A stretch of DNA of 64,000 nucleotides, from assembly GCA_936450465.1 (NCBI GenBank), contig OW388291.1:80303436-80367435 (forward strand), in the 5' to 3' direction. Below the pieces are notes generated by a model that ran no database searches, had not been told where the DNA came from, and saw nothing but the letters and a program-made list of their open reading frames with translations. The stretch comes from Gibbula magus. Lineage: Eukaryota > Mollusca > Gastropoda > Trochida > Trochidae. A program made the translations under genes and the position numbers. Shown here one piece after another: positions 1-10,034 of the stretch (its first letter is position 1; each line of letters begins with the position of its first letter).

Positions 1-1428
1 AAATAGATATTTGGTATGCTTCCTTATACAGTGCACGCATGTCTAGTGAACACGTTATATCTATGTTGGTTATATCTCATCCTGTACATCCACTGTATGT
101 ACGAAGGTCGAATGGTACTGTCACTGTGAACTGGCACATTTCAGAATGTTTATTTTCATCATTTTAATCAAATCGTCTAAATATATAAACTGTCTACATA
201 TCCTCGGCTGATAACACATGTATATACAATACATATCGATGTATTCTCATATCAAGCTATGCACACTTTATATCTTCATGATTCCTTTATTAATGTGGAA
301 CTAAAACTAAAACTGAAATATGTTTATACAAATTTCATATTGTTTCCATCACTCTTCCCATGTGAATTGATACGAGAATCATATGTCGTTCAACAATACA
401 GATGCATGATAATGTATTGGTGCTATTTATTTATTTTCTACACCCCTGCACCGATATATGAAATTGTTGATATTGAAAATAGCTGAAGCATTCATATGCC
501 TCCCGAAACGAGATATCTGATGTCGCCTTATGTATCTTGCTGGTGTTTCTTATATACGAGTATCTATAACGGACTGGTCTCAACAGCTAATAGGATTAAT
601 GTAATCAGATTATGTCAGGATTTCTGTTCAGCGTACTTTTCATTCTCAGGGGAATATAATATCGGACCATCCCTTGACTTGTAGGTTTTTCATTAATCTT
701 TGGAAAGAAGTTTTGATAATATGATGTTTTCACCCATGCCCAAATGTCAAAATATATTTGTCACGTATAATCGTACAAAATGTGCCTAGCACATCAAGTT
801 GGTGACTTATAAAAAAACGTTGTATCAATTAGATATAGAATATGAAATGCAAACACAACGATTGGAATCATGCCAGATAGTGAACAAATGTAAAATTGTT
901 ATGTAAGGATCACACTATTTGCGTCCAAATTATTTTTAAAGAATTCCTACAATTGCATTGTCATACCAAATATAACAATGTCAAACATAACGATGTTAAA
1001 GAGGAAAGTGCCTAAGTAACACTCGAAATCGATGTAGATATATTTAAAACTGTTGTAAACAGAGATATGAAGTGATGGAAAACTCGATGCTTAACATGAT
1101 ATGAGCATGTCCTTCACAACCGAGAGCGCCATCCTTCTTTCGCACTGAATATGTGCAGTGTAGATGACATGGAAATAATAACTAAAATGCAATAAGTATA
1201 GTTGTTTTTATCATAATGTTTTCGTATGATGATAAGGTTACTTTTTTCTTTCCGACAGTATCATTAAAAAAAAATGGCTATAGCCCTCATGAAACCAACG
1301 TTCTGTCCCTTGTAAGACTAAGGCAATATGTTTTCATAATTCGGGGGATTTTTTTTTTATCAGACACCGCATTTGGAAGGCATATCAAAGTAAACACTTT
1401 GGTCACAGTGATTGAACATATATATGTC
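1..1428. other. Intergenic, no gene seen
   Basis: AT-rich sequence with stop codons in all frames at short intervals. No protein family, RNA gene or clear repeat boundary is recognisable here. Confidence 0.5.
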
Positions 1429-1429
1429 G

Positions 1430-1539
1430 TGCCCAATTCCCGGAATTGCCCATTCCCTGGGTTTGGGCAACCACCCCTGCTCATTTCCCGGGAATGGGCA
1501 AATCAGATTTAAATTTGCCCAATCCCAGGGAATGAGCAA
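1430..1539. repeat. Cluster of four GGGAAT/ATTCCC palindromes
   Basis: Four imperfect palindromes of about 20-25 bp lie in 110 bp (near 1430-1450, 1446-1470, 1479-1502 and 1515-1539). Each has the plan TTGCCCA-TTCCC-GGGAA-TGGGCAA, with arms that pair with each other and also with the neighbouring copies. The motif is GC-rich inside very AT-rich flanks, so it stands out from base composition. It could be the end of a mobile element or a protein-binding cluster; I do not recognise the family. Confidence 0.6.
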
Positions 1540-1559
1540 GGATAAAGATATAAACCAAA

Positions 1560-3805
1560 TGAGAGCCAACAGTTATCACACTTGATTAATGTTTATTCTG
1601 TACAAACAGTTCTTGATACAATGTAACACATGGTCATCAGGCAGTTAAAATGCAACACTATATCATTAAAATTGAACTTAATCTTTATTTATTTATTAAA
1701 AACTTCAAACAAAATTTAAATACTCATTATTATCAATATTTAACTTATTATTAACTTATTATTATATTAAGACTGAAATGTGTATAAGGTAAACAATCTA
1801 AAATATCCAAAACCAAAACAACTGTACTAAAAATACATTATTAATAAAATTTAAAACCAAACTAATTCTGACATTAAGAGCAATTAAAATGATCCTTATT
1901 ACACAAATAAATGAAAAGTGACAACATTTAACAATAGTTCATGACTAAAATAGAAAATTATTTAAACAATTTAAAATAGCAATTTCAAACAAAGTTAAAG
2001 CAGCTACTTATTATATTTTATATTTATCACCTATGAGGGCAAGATATGGAGGTTAATATTTTCCATAGGGTACCCTTTGACAACATATAGTCACTTGTGT
2101 CGTATATAAAACACAATATGACATGAGCAGATCCTTTGAAGTGCCGGATTTTCATTTTTTAAAGAATGTTCAACATATTTTCTTTTGGTTACTCCTTAAA
2201 TGTTTTCTTATTGAAGACGTAAATATTCAAAAGGGTACAAATAATCATCAAGCTTTATATCATAGCCATTATATTGTATAAGTAAGTAAACTAATGTATC
2301 TCCCCGGGTTCAACATGAGGGCACTTTGCATTACAAAACATTGTCATGTTGTGTTTATCACGATGAAGAGTTTCAAAACTTTTATAACAAGCTTAAAGAA
2401 ATTTAACATACTTTTTGACTGGTATTCTTGGCTTCTAATTCATAAATTCTGATTTCTGTATCAAAAAATCATACTAACATGTATATTCGCCTGATCCCTT
2501 TCTTCAACCCATTTCCATAACAATAGAATCCATTATTCCAGCCTGCTTATGAAGACCATTAGTTGCCTGTTAGTCTACAAAGCACATGCTCGCTTTGTGG
2601 TACAGAGGCATGTCGGCTGTGTCTATAATCCTCCAAGATGAAGGTACTATTCTCATAAAACATGCACGTACAATGTTATAGTTTGAAATGTCGCTGTAAG
2701 GCCAGTGCCCAGGTTACTGTTCCCACATGTCGACAACAGCCTGACTGTGTGACTTTATAAACAAATGAAGAGAAGCGATCACACGTGTAGATTTCACGAT
2801 TCGACAGAAATAGACGTGGACGGAAAACAATTTAAAACCTGTTTATTCAAACAATCGGATTTATTTTTAGAAATACCCCTTTCTTATCAAATGAGAACGT
2901 ATATAGCTTTTTAGGAGGAAAGTATTCAAATGCTATTTATTATTAGAAAATTCATGCTCCAAAATAGGTTTGCTGCTATATCTTTCACAGGATTTATCCA
3001 AAGTGTGTATGTGGAAAGTGTGTATCCCAGTGATGTACAGATGTTGTGTGGCGTACAATGATGCAATTGTTTCCTAAATGCCCTTTAAAGATACACGGAT
3101 TATTGAATATATAAAGTTAGTTCTACGTAGATATCGATGTAAGGTCCATTTTGAACTAGATTATTCCATATTTAAATACACCATGTTATATGAAGTCAAT
3201 AACAGATAAAGTGTGTTTCTGGTGATTTTTTGTTCGTTTCATTAAGAATACTATACATAAATCAATTTAATGAAATAAGAAGAAAACTGTGAACATTCAT
3301 TTACAAAACTGTTTTCGAAACTGGTGAATGTTAATACACATCAACAAAAAGTAGTTATAACGTCAGCACAAGAAAACAAGCCAAAACATATTCTATGGAA
3401 ATACGTGTTGTAAAGATAAAGAGTTAGCACCAACACTACTGTCAAACAAGTAGTCTGTCATCCAGACCCTATAGAGCAAAATATTCAATTGACTACTAAC
3501 CCAGTCTAGAACATTATAGCAAGTCTAGGGCTCCATTTGGTATAACTATTTGAAATGTTTGTAAAATTGGTAAGAAAAACACTATTTCTGAAACTAAATG
3601 TTAGTTTATGAAACAAGTAGTAGTGGTATATATACCGAAACATCTCAATAACGACTTTCCTGTTAACCTTCATTCTGTTAGTAGTATACCAACAAGTAAC
3701 ATGTGAAATGCCTCTCTAAACGTTCCAAAGGATCGCATGATGTACTGTCGGTGATCATATGTACCTAACTATTGAAAACCCCGACTAGTACGTATCGTAT
3801 AGCAG
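1560..3805. other. Intergenic, no gene seen
   Basis: Very AT-rich between about 1570 and 2010, then ordinary non-coding sequence. I see no supportable exon, RNA gene or repeat. Confidence 0.5.
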
Positions 3806-3814
3806 TACCAAAAG

Positions 3815-3917
3815 CAACTTCCAAACGCAAGGCTTAACTCTTGCCAGTCTGCATTACTGGCTGATTTAACCAGCGATGGAGACTGGCAAGAGTTATATGC
3901 CTTGCATTGGGAAGTTG
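3815..3917. mobile_element. 103-bp fold-back MITE with 9-bp target duplication
   Basis: The element starts CAACTTCCAAACGCAAGG and ends with the near-complement CCTTGCATTGGGAAGTTG; almost the whole length folds into one hairpin around 3866. It is flanked by perfect 9-bp direct repeats TACCAAAAG at 3806-3814 and 3918-3926. A second copy of the family is at 52290-52497 with its own 9-bp duplication. Nine-base duplications and long inverted repeats are typical of MULE-derived MITEs, so that superfamily is the likeliest source; no transposase is encoded. Confidence 0.85.
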
Positions 3918-4459
3918 TACCAAAAGAAGATCAGCGGAATTGCGCTGGATCTTCGGGCTGAGGACAATAGCTCCATATGGCATCAATGATAATATTAAGC
4001 CCTGCTCTATTCCACACCCCTCCTTTTCAAGACTAATATCGAGACATTGAAGAGGGCATCTTCAGTAAAGGAACGATATTGACACGTGTTCACTGTGATG
4101 GCAGTGCATCTGGATCTGATGGTCTGGTGTTCGTAGATACCGACTGGTAATTCGAAGAGAAATGACTTCTAAAAGTTTAACAAACAATAAGTGTAAGATG
4201 TTTCATTTAGTGAGAACACATTCTGAATGTTGTGTCCGTTTCAGTAAAGACCTGAACATGGAGATATGTGTAACATTCAGGAGGTTCTGCTGAGGTCGAT
4301 GTAACAATAAAATAAACACATTTAAAAGTGTGTGTATGTAATTAGATCACTACAAGAATGCACAAATGATTTACAGATTCCTCAAATAATTATATAGGAC
4401 AGTAGAGGTATTTTCAACTACGCTTAGTGTAACAGAATATCAAGGTTTCGGTGAAACAC

Positions 4460-4607
4460 TAGTCTTACACTCAGATTATGAAAAAAGTATTTATTCTGAA
4501 AATATCACCACTTTATTACATTTTTTAAAAGTAGACTGTAAGAAATGTTATTTTCATATAAAAAAAAGGGCTCCTTTTCAATTTTTTAGAGTCTAAGTGT
4601 TAAACTA
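4460..4607. mobile_element. 148-bp MITE with 9-bp target duplication
   Basis: Terminal inverted repeats read TAGTCTTACACTCAGA on the left and, on the complement of the right end, TAGTTTAACACTTAGA. Perfect 9-bp direct repeats GTGAAACAC flank it at 4451-4459 and 4608-4616. Relatives are seen in the opposite orientation at about 24296-24435 and, more decayed, at about 20880-20985. The interior is AT-rich and non-coding. The 9-bp duplication suggests a MULE-type origin. Confidence 0.8.
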
Positions 4608-4616
4608 GTGAAACAC

Positions 4617-5600
4617 GGATTTAGATAGATCTAAATCATTGGGTGAAAGTATTCAAAAGAGTCCAAACAGAATGCTATATGCCAATTCTTCAGCAGCCTA
4701 ATACCAGAGGTGAGAACATCTGTGTCGACATTTTATGAGATACAAATTACAGTGGCAGATTCTTGGTCTTTACTTATTGGACCTGCCCTCAGCCTGGTAA
4801 CTGTGAGAGCTCAAAGGGTAATAACTATGTCAGGTGGAAAGCGAGGATTCTGGAAATAAATATATTAATGTGTTTCCCCCTTGATATAGTAGTGATTGTT
4901 TTAACACTACAGACAACATTATGATGACATTTTACTACTTCTTTTGGTAACAATATCTGAAGCTACATGTGAAGATAAGTCGTTTTAGCAAGTTATCGAA
5001 AAGGAGTAGGATTGCTTTACCACATAAGAAATTTTGAAAATACAATTAACTATTTTTGTCTTTGATCAAACTACTTAATCTTAACCATAAAGTATTCTTG
5101 TAAACTGAATCGAATCATATAAATAAGAGATAAAAACATTTCATATATTACGTCAATGACTGCAATATGTTAATAAACGTCAGTTATCGACTCTTAAAAA
5201 ACGTTATTACGAAAATTGCATTTGTCTCTCTGAACAAGAGCTCTTCGATCATGTCAGTTTTGAGGTAGGCTGTTTTCCCGAAATAAACTTGGTATTTTCT
5301 GACCATTGCCCTTTAGACAGTCCAGCCTTCATAACTATGTTCATCTTGTGTGTTGCTGGGATAGACTCCCTGTCAGTCGTTCTTCATTACACATTTTACG
5401 TATTCATATATTCTAAGCAAGTCTAGTTTTCTTCCCAATCCAGTGTCTTCCAGATTTATGGAGATTACATTGTCAACTATAATTGGAAATATATGTTGCT
5501 TGCTGTAAAAATTCTTCTTATGGGTTACTGAAACATAAGACTGAAAACATGAGACAAGTGCCTTTTTTCACGCTGAATGTGTGTATTGACAAATACTTAG
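4617..5600. other. Intergenic, no gene seen
   Basis: No recognisable coding exon. The right end, just before 5602, may hold more of the decayed retrotransposon described next, but too degraded to call. Confidence 0.45.
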
Positions 5601-5601
5601 T

Positions 5602-5705
5602 TCCAGAGTTCTTCAAGGATCTGTTCTTGGTCCATATTTGTTCCTTGTTTATATCAATGATTTACCTGAAAAGTGTCACTCAGCACAGGAATGTTTGTTG
5701 ATGAA
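5602..5705 (+). pseudogene. Fragment of non-LTR retrotransposon reverse transcriptase
   Basis: In the frame starting at 5602 the sequence reads VLQGSVLGPYLFLVYINDLP, the conserved block just before the catalytic YxDD motif of RVT_1 reverse transcriptases in Jockey/CR1-type LINEs. Only about 35 codons are recognisable; the YADD box and the rest of the enzyme are absent or scrambled. A much longer relative is at 45405-46985. This is a dead fragment, not a gene. Confidence 0.8.
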
Positions 5706-5779
5706 AATGTATGTATTAAGAATGAAAATATCAATATACACTCATTTTCAAAATTAAAATCAAGTCAAGACTATAACAC

Positions 5780-5870
5780 AGATGTCAGCCTCCTTCCCAC
5801 TAGATGCTGGTTTTTCTCATCTCTTCAAGCTTGAGAGTTCTACACCAAAACTACATGCAACCTCCCTCAC
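5780..5870. repeat. Dispersed repeat, copy 1
   Basis: The core ATGTCAGCCTCCTTCCCACT followed by AGATGCTGG recurs at 6490, with a further 50 bp of weaker similarity (CTCAAGCTgGAGA, CTCCCT). I do not recognise a family, and no terminal duplications are evident. Confidence 0.6.
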
Positions 5871-6486
5871 AAGTGATATTATTAACTCCATTGAAAGGTT
5901 AATTTAAGCCTTGCTGCATTTTGTTACCTTTTCTGTGCTAGAGTATTATATAATGCTGCAGCTTAATGCACCTTTACTGCTAAGAGACAGGTGACTAGTG
6001 TGATTAGGTTGTGGTCCCCAATATTGATCTGCTTTCAGGATCATCAAGCTAAGTTAGAATACAACTAGCTTGTTTTGAGAGTTTATCTATTTCATAAGAG
6101 AAACCAGAATAAAAAAAACAAACTTTTACTACAACATTTAGTATAAGTTTGCAATAGGCTCAGTCTGTGTGTGTGTGTGGTTTTTTTTATTTTATCTTTA
6201 TGGTGTTGGTGAGTACTTTTTTAGTACTTCATGATCCTATATGAACCCTTTGTATAAACTTTGTCTCAAAATGGTTTCACATATTATATTTTAACTGAAA
6301 AGCATTGTTTTACAAAATTACAAATTGAGTCAAGATAATGATTTAAAATTTATTTGTACAGGACAACAATTCATCCTCAAATATCTTATCACATTCAAAC
6401 CAAATTAACTAAATCACAAGGCACACCAGCATGATATGCAGTATGAAATCTGCTGACTATCTCAAATATGATCCAGCTTCCAGGAC

Positions 6487-6576
6487 ACAAATGTCAGCCT
6501 CCTTCCCACTAGATGCTGGATATTCTTGTCTCCTCAAGCTGGAGATTTCCACACCTGTCTGAGTTATCTCCCTTCT
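6487..6576. repeat. Dispersed repeat, copy 2
   Basis: Second copy of the element at 5780-5870, in the same orientation about 710 bp downstream. The intervening DNA contains no gene that I can support. Confidence 0.6.
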
Positions 6577-7267
6577 GTTTCAAGGTCAAGAGAGTCTTGC
6601 AACTCCACTGCTGACAGGGGGACTCTCACACATGTGTCTGTAGAATAGCACTGCTGGTAGAATAGCACTGCTCGTATAGTGTTGCAGTCAGGTACAAATC
6701 AGGGGAATCAGCTGCTTCACATTATCTTCACAAAGTGGGACAACTTGCACACTGTAAATAGAACAAGGTTGTAACATGTAACATGGCATGGTAATAAACC
6801 AAGAATATGAAGCTATTACAGGATGGTATTAGCAGGGCATAATAACATATGACATTACAAATTCTTTTGAAGGTGTCAGGTATAATAGCAAATGGTGAGC
6901 ATGTTTGTAGTGTTCATTTGCAGTAATATGGGAAAATACAGAGCCATGGGCTCTGTATCTCTTCAGATTTTTACTGTTTGATGTTGTAGACTAAAATTCA
7001 TAGTTCTCTAGATAAAGCACAATCCCTTGCCGTATTGTGAAAACAAAGATCAACAAAATTGTCAAATATCTGTGCATGAAATGAACATGACATGACACCA
7101 TATATATAAAGAAAATCGATCACAAATGTCTTTTCAATATCACAATTCCTTCATTGATCTTGAACAAATGCTCAAGGTAATCCAATTCAACCGGTGTTGG
7201 CATATTTCCTAAGTTATGACACAATGTAAACTGAAATAAATTGTTGTGAAGATAAACATTTTGAAAA

Positions 7268-7293
7268 GGGGGGGGGGGGGGGGGGGGGGGGGG
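7268..7293 (+). repeat. Homopolymer of 26 guanines
   Basis: An uninterrupted G run of 26 bases, with capacity for G-quadruplex formation. Length is likely to be unreliable in sequencing. Nothing nearby suggests a gene regulated by it. Confidence 0.9.
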
Positions 7294-7439
7294 ATCCGCC
7301 AATGTATTCCAAAACTTTGAGGTACCCACACAATGTTTTAGGAACCTGACACATATCTTAGGTGTATTTAATTGAATGTGCCAACAAAAATACTCCACAG
7401 AAGTTAGTTGAGGACAATTTCCTTATTCATGATCAATAT

Positions 7440-8190
7440 CTATCTTTCCCTGTTCCGCCTTCTCCACAGCAACAATAAAATGGGATTTTTTAAAAGCAAA
7501 AATATGTTCTTTATTGGAGTTATTACTGAAACATTGAATCATCACTTGGGTCATCTTACACAAGTTTGTTCTTAAAACCAATTTCTGATTTCAAAATTGG
7601 ATCAAAGGGTTAACCAATATCTTATGACCTTAACATTTGACCTTCAAGGTCACACAATCAATGATCACTTTTCATTGTGTATAACAATCATGTTATGATT
7701 CAAAGTGTTAATAGTTGAAATAAGGCATTTTTTGCAAAAGCATACTTAAGTTGTGACCTCACTGTGACCTTGACCTTTGACAGATTTTAGTGAAAACCTT
7801 TTCAAATCTTGGCCTTTCTCCGTAGTTGATATACACCAAATAAGAGCCTGATAGCGCAAATATATTTCAAGTTATCGTGTTTACAAGGATTTTTTTTAGC
7901 GATTTCAGAACTCGTGACCTTGACCTTTGACCTTGAATGTGAACATGTCAGAAAAATTCCCTAGGGGTATTAGTAAGGAGTTATATATATGAGTTCTCAA
8001 AACCTTTTTGGAAAAAAGTTCTACAATACAAAACGGGGCTGAGGCGCTAATGGAAACTTCACAAAAACTGCTAATTAGATTCAGCTCTCTTGAACCATTG
8101 GTTCTTAAAAAGTTTACTGTTGACAAGTTGGCCATTTGACAGACATCTTGCATTGAAAATTGCTAAAAAATCAGGCCTTTAAGGCCCGTG
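7440..8190. repeat. Dispersed repeat rich in TGACCT half-sites
   Basis: Three clusters of TGACCTTGACCTTTGAC-type sequence occur at about 7626-7652, 7755-7781 and 7915-7937. The segment ends CAGGCCTTTAAGGCCCGTGAGC, resembling the GGGCCTTTCAGGCCTTATGAGC terminus of the 145-bp-core elements at 8884-9089 and 21440-22112. It is therefore likely a mobile-element relative from the same broad group. No open frame of note. Ends are approximate. Confidence 0.55.
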
Positions 8191-8758
8191 AGCTTTGAAT
8201 ATAGATATGACTATGAATTTGATTGAAATTATAGATTCGAAAGTGAACCTTAGCAATGCATGTATATTGGGGTCTAGATAGTTTTTCTTGTACAAGACAG
8301 GCACTTAACAAAATGGACAGATAAGAAGAAAGAGAGAGGTCTGAGACAGAGAGATAGCTCCTACAGAGACTGCTACACCAGGTGTTATTTAGCATATCAC
8401 AAGACTCATGTAACACTTTGTGTAAGCTATATCCACTTTGTTCACCATATCGCACCCCTTGATACTGGACACATCTTGTAACCTTCTCCTGGAGGGGAAG
8501 TATTCTCACAATGTTAGACTTTAACTCCTCATTGATGGACTATGTATGAGCAGTGAAAATAACACACAGATGGATGAAAACTTGTTTTTCATTTCAACTG
8601 ATTTAATAATATAAAAAAAATTATAGGTCAAAATCAATAACTATCATACACGGATCTTAGTGAAAGTGAAATGGAACACATGATAAATGCGATATGCATG
8701 ATAAAACATGTATTATATTAAAAGCCTGCATTGCCCTATTGCTCAAGGTCAAGATATT

Positions 8759-8883
8759 AAAAATGCATTTTTAAACAATAAATACAATGTTAAACCAAGA
8801 TTTATCTTTGAAAAGGAACATGTCAAAGAAAAGCCAACCACATATACATACTTGGGTATATATATATACATTCATAATTGCTT
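8759..8883. repeat. Direct repeat (left) flanking a pearl-like element
   Basis: About 125 bp beginning AAAAATGCATTTTTAAACAA and ending CATAATTGCTT, including a short TA run. It recurs nearly identically at 9090-9217, on the other side of the inserted 145-bp-unit element. Confidence 0.85.
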
Positions 8884-9089
8884 ATTTGGGGTCACAGGGT
8901 CACCAAATCTACAATTTAGAATCCTCATTGGCCAAGGAGTCTGTACATAAAATTTCAGCTCTCTAGAGTCATTGGTTCTGGAGAAGAAGTCGAAAAAGTG
9001 AAAAGTTTACGGACGGACAGACAGACAGACGGATGGACGGAAGCCATCCCATGCCATAAGCCCATTGGGCCTATCAGGCCTGATGAGCC
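8884..9089 (+). mobile_element. Pearl-like element, single 145-bp core unit
   Basis: One copy of the core (ATTTGGGGTCACAGGGTCAC, ending with GGAGAAGAAGTCGAAAAAG), then an ACGG/GACA microsatellite at about 9011-9040, then the conserved tail GCCCATTGGGCCTATCAGGC ... TGATGAGC. The same order of parts is found with four core units at 21440-22112. The architecture (tandem core, ACGG microsatellite, hairpin-capable tail) matches the molluscan 'pearl' type of non-autonomous element, possibly Helentron-associated. No protein is encoded. Confidence 0.75.
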
Positions 9090-9217
9090 AAAAATGCATT
9101 TCTAAACAATAAATACAATGTTAAACCAAGATTATCTTTGAAAAGGAACATGTCAAAGAAAAGCCAACCACATATACATACTGGGGTATATATATATATA
9201 TACATACATAATTGCTT
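9090..9217. repeat. Direct repeat (right) flanking a pearl-like element
   Basis: Near-identical to 8759-8883 apart from a longer TA run and a few substitutions. The pair brackets the pearl-like insertion exactly. Confidence 0.85.
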
Positions 9218-9755
9218 CAAATCCAACATTAGCTGGGAGCATGCAGCAAAACATCAGCGTGGAGCAATTAACAAAAACATTTGAGTCAAAACAACCTCGT
9301 TAATTTTCTCTTTGATGACTAAGCATGCGTGTCTCTTTCATTAGCAGGTTGCCCAGTGAACACTTTCCCTCCACAAGCTCTATCTTCCTTGTCAGCCCTT
9401 ACCTCAAGTATCCCTGGAATTCACTTATCACTTCATGTTGATAACTTTATAGATATGAGTTATTTTTTAAATATAACCCGAGATATTTATGAATGGATAG
9501 TATTTTTTCATGAATATGTTAAAGGTAGTCTCACTGTGAACAAGAGTTTCAATAAAGCTATTGACTTGCCTGATAATATTCATGCAAATTGTTGTTTACA
9601 TGATGGTTTGTGAGATGTTTATTTAACTCAAGCAAGGAAAGGTGCATCCTGCTTCGATTGTATTGGTATTTGTATGTGCAAGGCTACTTCAATGCCCTGA
9701 AGGCTGGTTACTCATTGCTACATAGCATCTGTTTTATCCGCCAATGTCGTAATTT

Positions 9756-10034
9756 GAGGTGAGGTGAGTTAGGGTTTAACACCGCTTTCACTTGTATCAG
9801 GGCTGCTGGTATTATGGCAGGGAGAAAGCCTGTTATACCATGTGGCAATGCATTGCATGAAACCTGCGAGGATCGGCTTGAACTAGCTAACCATGGGTGG
9901 TACTTCGCTGAAATTCAGTGTAGTATAGTACCCAAACCTTACTGGGTGTAGAAGAGTTCTCTACTGGCGGGATTTGAACCCCAAACCTCTTGATCCGAAG
10001 CTGAACACACTAACCACTGCACTATCCCGCCCCG
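9756..10034 (-). mobile_element. tRNA-headed SINE
   Basis: On the minus strand the right end (10031 to 9966) reads as a tRNA-like head: acceptor-type GGCGGGA, A-box TAGTGCAGTGGTTAGTG, B-box GGTTCAAATCC and a closing TCCCGCC. About 210 bp of unrelated body follows, ending in CACCTCACCTC. Other copies with the same head and body are at 39640-39916 and, more decayed, about 24620-24875. The head lacks a convincing full cloverleaf, so it is a SINE promoter and not a functional tRNA gene. Confidence 0.85.

Noticed and set aside
3450..3540. Apparent repeat shared with 26965-27060 (GTCTGTCATCCAGACC)
   Set aside because: Only about 18 bases match; the flanks diverge at once, so a common origin is not supported.
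9966..10031. A functional tRNA gene on the minus strand
   Set aside because: A and B boxes are present, but the head is part of a dispersed element with a conserved non-tRNA body and decayed copies elsewhere; the cloverleaf is poor.
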